In this document: positions 5,190-5,704 of the stretch, piece by piece | Layout: each line of letters begins with the position of its first letter | Numbering within the stretch: the stretch's first letter is position 1 | Program-made: the position numbers and the translations under genes | Assembly: GCA_021767305.1 (NCBI GenBank) | Contig: JAASTL010000087.1 | Coordinates: forward strand, 1-5,704 | Origin: Piscirickettsiaceae bacterium | GTDB lineage: Bacteria > Pseudomonadota > Gammaproteobacteria > Thiomicrospirales > Thiomicrospiraceae | Length of the DNA stretch: 5,704 nt | Direction: 5' to 3' | Notes under the pieces: generated by a model | Databases searched by the model: none | What the model saw: the letters and a program-made list of their open reading frames with translations, nothing else | Told to the model about the DNA's origin: nothing

Positions 5190-5704
5190 ATGGCGAATCC
5201 TAATATGAAGAGTTCAATTACCCGAGGACGGTTACTGGATGATATTGTTGCGCAGATCGAATGCAAAGTCGATCTGTCACTGGTAGTGCCTTGCTATAAC
5301 GAAGAAGAGACCATTGAAGTCTTTTTGGATGAAGTGATTCCCATTCTGCAAAACCTCGATTTAAGCTACGAACTCCTATTTATCAATGATGGCAGTCAAG
5401 ATAATACTTTGGCTGTTCTACAGAAATCTAAAGAACGCTTTGATGGCATTCGTATTCTGAATTTCTCACGCAATTTTGGTAAAGAGGCGGCGCTAACCGC
5501 AGGCATTGATTTTGCCAATGGCAATGCAGTAATTCCTATTGATGTTGACCTGCAGGATCCACCGCATTTAATTACCGAGATGGTGCAAGCTTGGCAAGAG
5601 ATGGATGTGGATGTGGTATTAGCCAAACGTGCCGATCGCAGTAAAGACAGCTTTATGAAACGTTGGAGTGCCAATGTTTTTTATCGCCTTAATAACAAGA
5701 TTTC
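5190..5704 (+). CDS. Family 2 glycosyltransferase, GtrB/ArnC/DPM-synthase-like (3' end outside window)
   Basis: Such enzymes load a sugar from a nucleotide donor onto polyprenyl phosphate at the cytoplasmic face of the inner membrane. The reading frame is open from ATG 5190 to the right edge, giving 171 full codons of a protein usually somewhat above 300 aa. Visible motifs are VVPCYNEEE (32-40, nucleotide-sugar strand), INDGSQDNT (65-73, nucleotide binding), FSRNFGKEAALTAG (92-105) and the metal-binding PIDVDLQDPP (116-125, acid residues D118, D120, D123). These are the hallmarks of the GtrB/dolichol-phosphate-mannose-synthase branch. The expected C-terminal membrane segments would lie beyond the window. 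AAGGA (5177-5181), inside the end of the previous gene, is a good ribosome binding site eight bases before the ATG. The four-base gap implies one operon with the ArnT-like gene. A later ATG at 5205 has no such site. Confidence 0.9.
   Translation, partial: MANPNMKSSITRGRLLDDIVAQIECKVDLSLVVPCYNEEETIEVFLDEVIPILQNLDLSYELLFINDGSQDNTLAVLQKSKERFDGIRILNFSRNFGKEAALTAGIDFANGNAVIPIDVDLQDPPHLITEMVQAWQEMDVDVVLAKRADRSKDSFMKRWSANVFYRLNNKI

Noticed and set aside
5396..5674. Minus-strand open frame of 92 codons
   Set aside because: It is opposite the conserved motifs of the family 2 glycosyltransferase, and its serine- and arginine-rich translation resembles no protein family I know.

Overview
The window is an ordinary-looking stretch of a fairly AT-rich gammaproteobacterial chromosome. 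It carries seven protein genes, tightly packed, and no RNA genes, insertion sequences, CRISPR arrays or phage genes that I can see. The taxonomic guess rests on xerD followed directly by dsbC (as in Escherichia coli), a strongly XerD-like C-terminus, and a DTW-domain protein of the YfiP/TapT kind. The base composition and protein style would fit a sulfur-oxidising relative of Thiomicrospira/Hydrogenovibrio, but that is an inference I cannot test here.

Left part (1-1830): the 3' part or nearly all of xerD (chromosome dimer resolution), a 117-base gap rich in overlapping inverted repeats, then a complete dsbC (periplasmic disulfide isomerase with a CPYC active site), closed by a clear rho-independent terminator at 1796-1819. 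In E. coli recJ follows dsbC; here it does not.

Middle part (1826-3525): after two different perfect palindromes and a probable promoter comes a small retropepsin-like protein of the RimK-associated 'ATP-dependent zinc protease' family, without a rimK next to it. It converges, with an 11-base gap, on a GNAT acetyltransferase on the minus strand. That gene diverges from a DTW-domain protein, probably a tRNA-uridine aminocarboxypropyltransferase.

Right part (3526-5704): a consensus -10 box preceded by a PHO-box-like direct repeat drives a two-gene unit. It consists of an ArnT-like multi-membrane glycosyltransferase and, four bases later, a family 2 glycosyltransferase of the GtrB/ArnC/dolichol-phosphate-mannose-synthase type that runs off the right edge. 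Together they look like a polyprenyl-phosphate-sugar pathway: the family 2 enzyme would load a sugar on undecaprenyl phosphate at the cytoplasmic face, and the ArnT-like enzyme would transfer it to an acceptor at the periplasmic face. The sugar and acceptor cannot be read from the sequence.

I found no convincing new biological system. The points most worth a second look are regulatory: the direct repeat in the glycosyltransferase promoter, the palindrome pair upstream of the retropepsin-like gene, and the alternative pairings in the dsbC leader.
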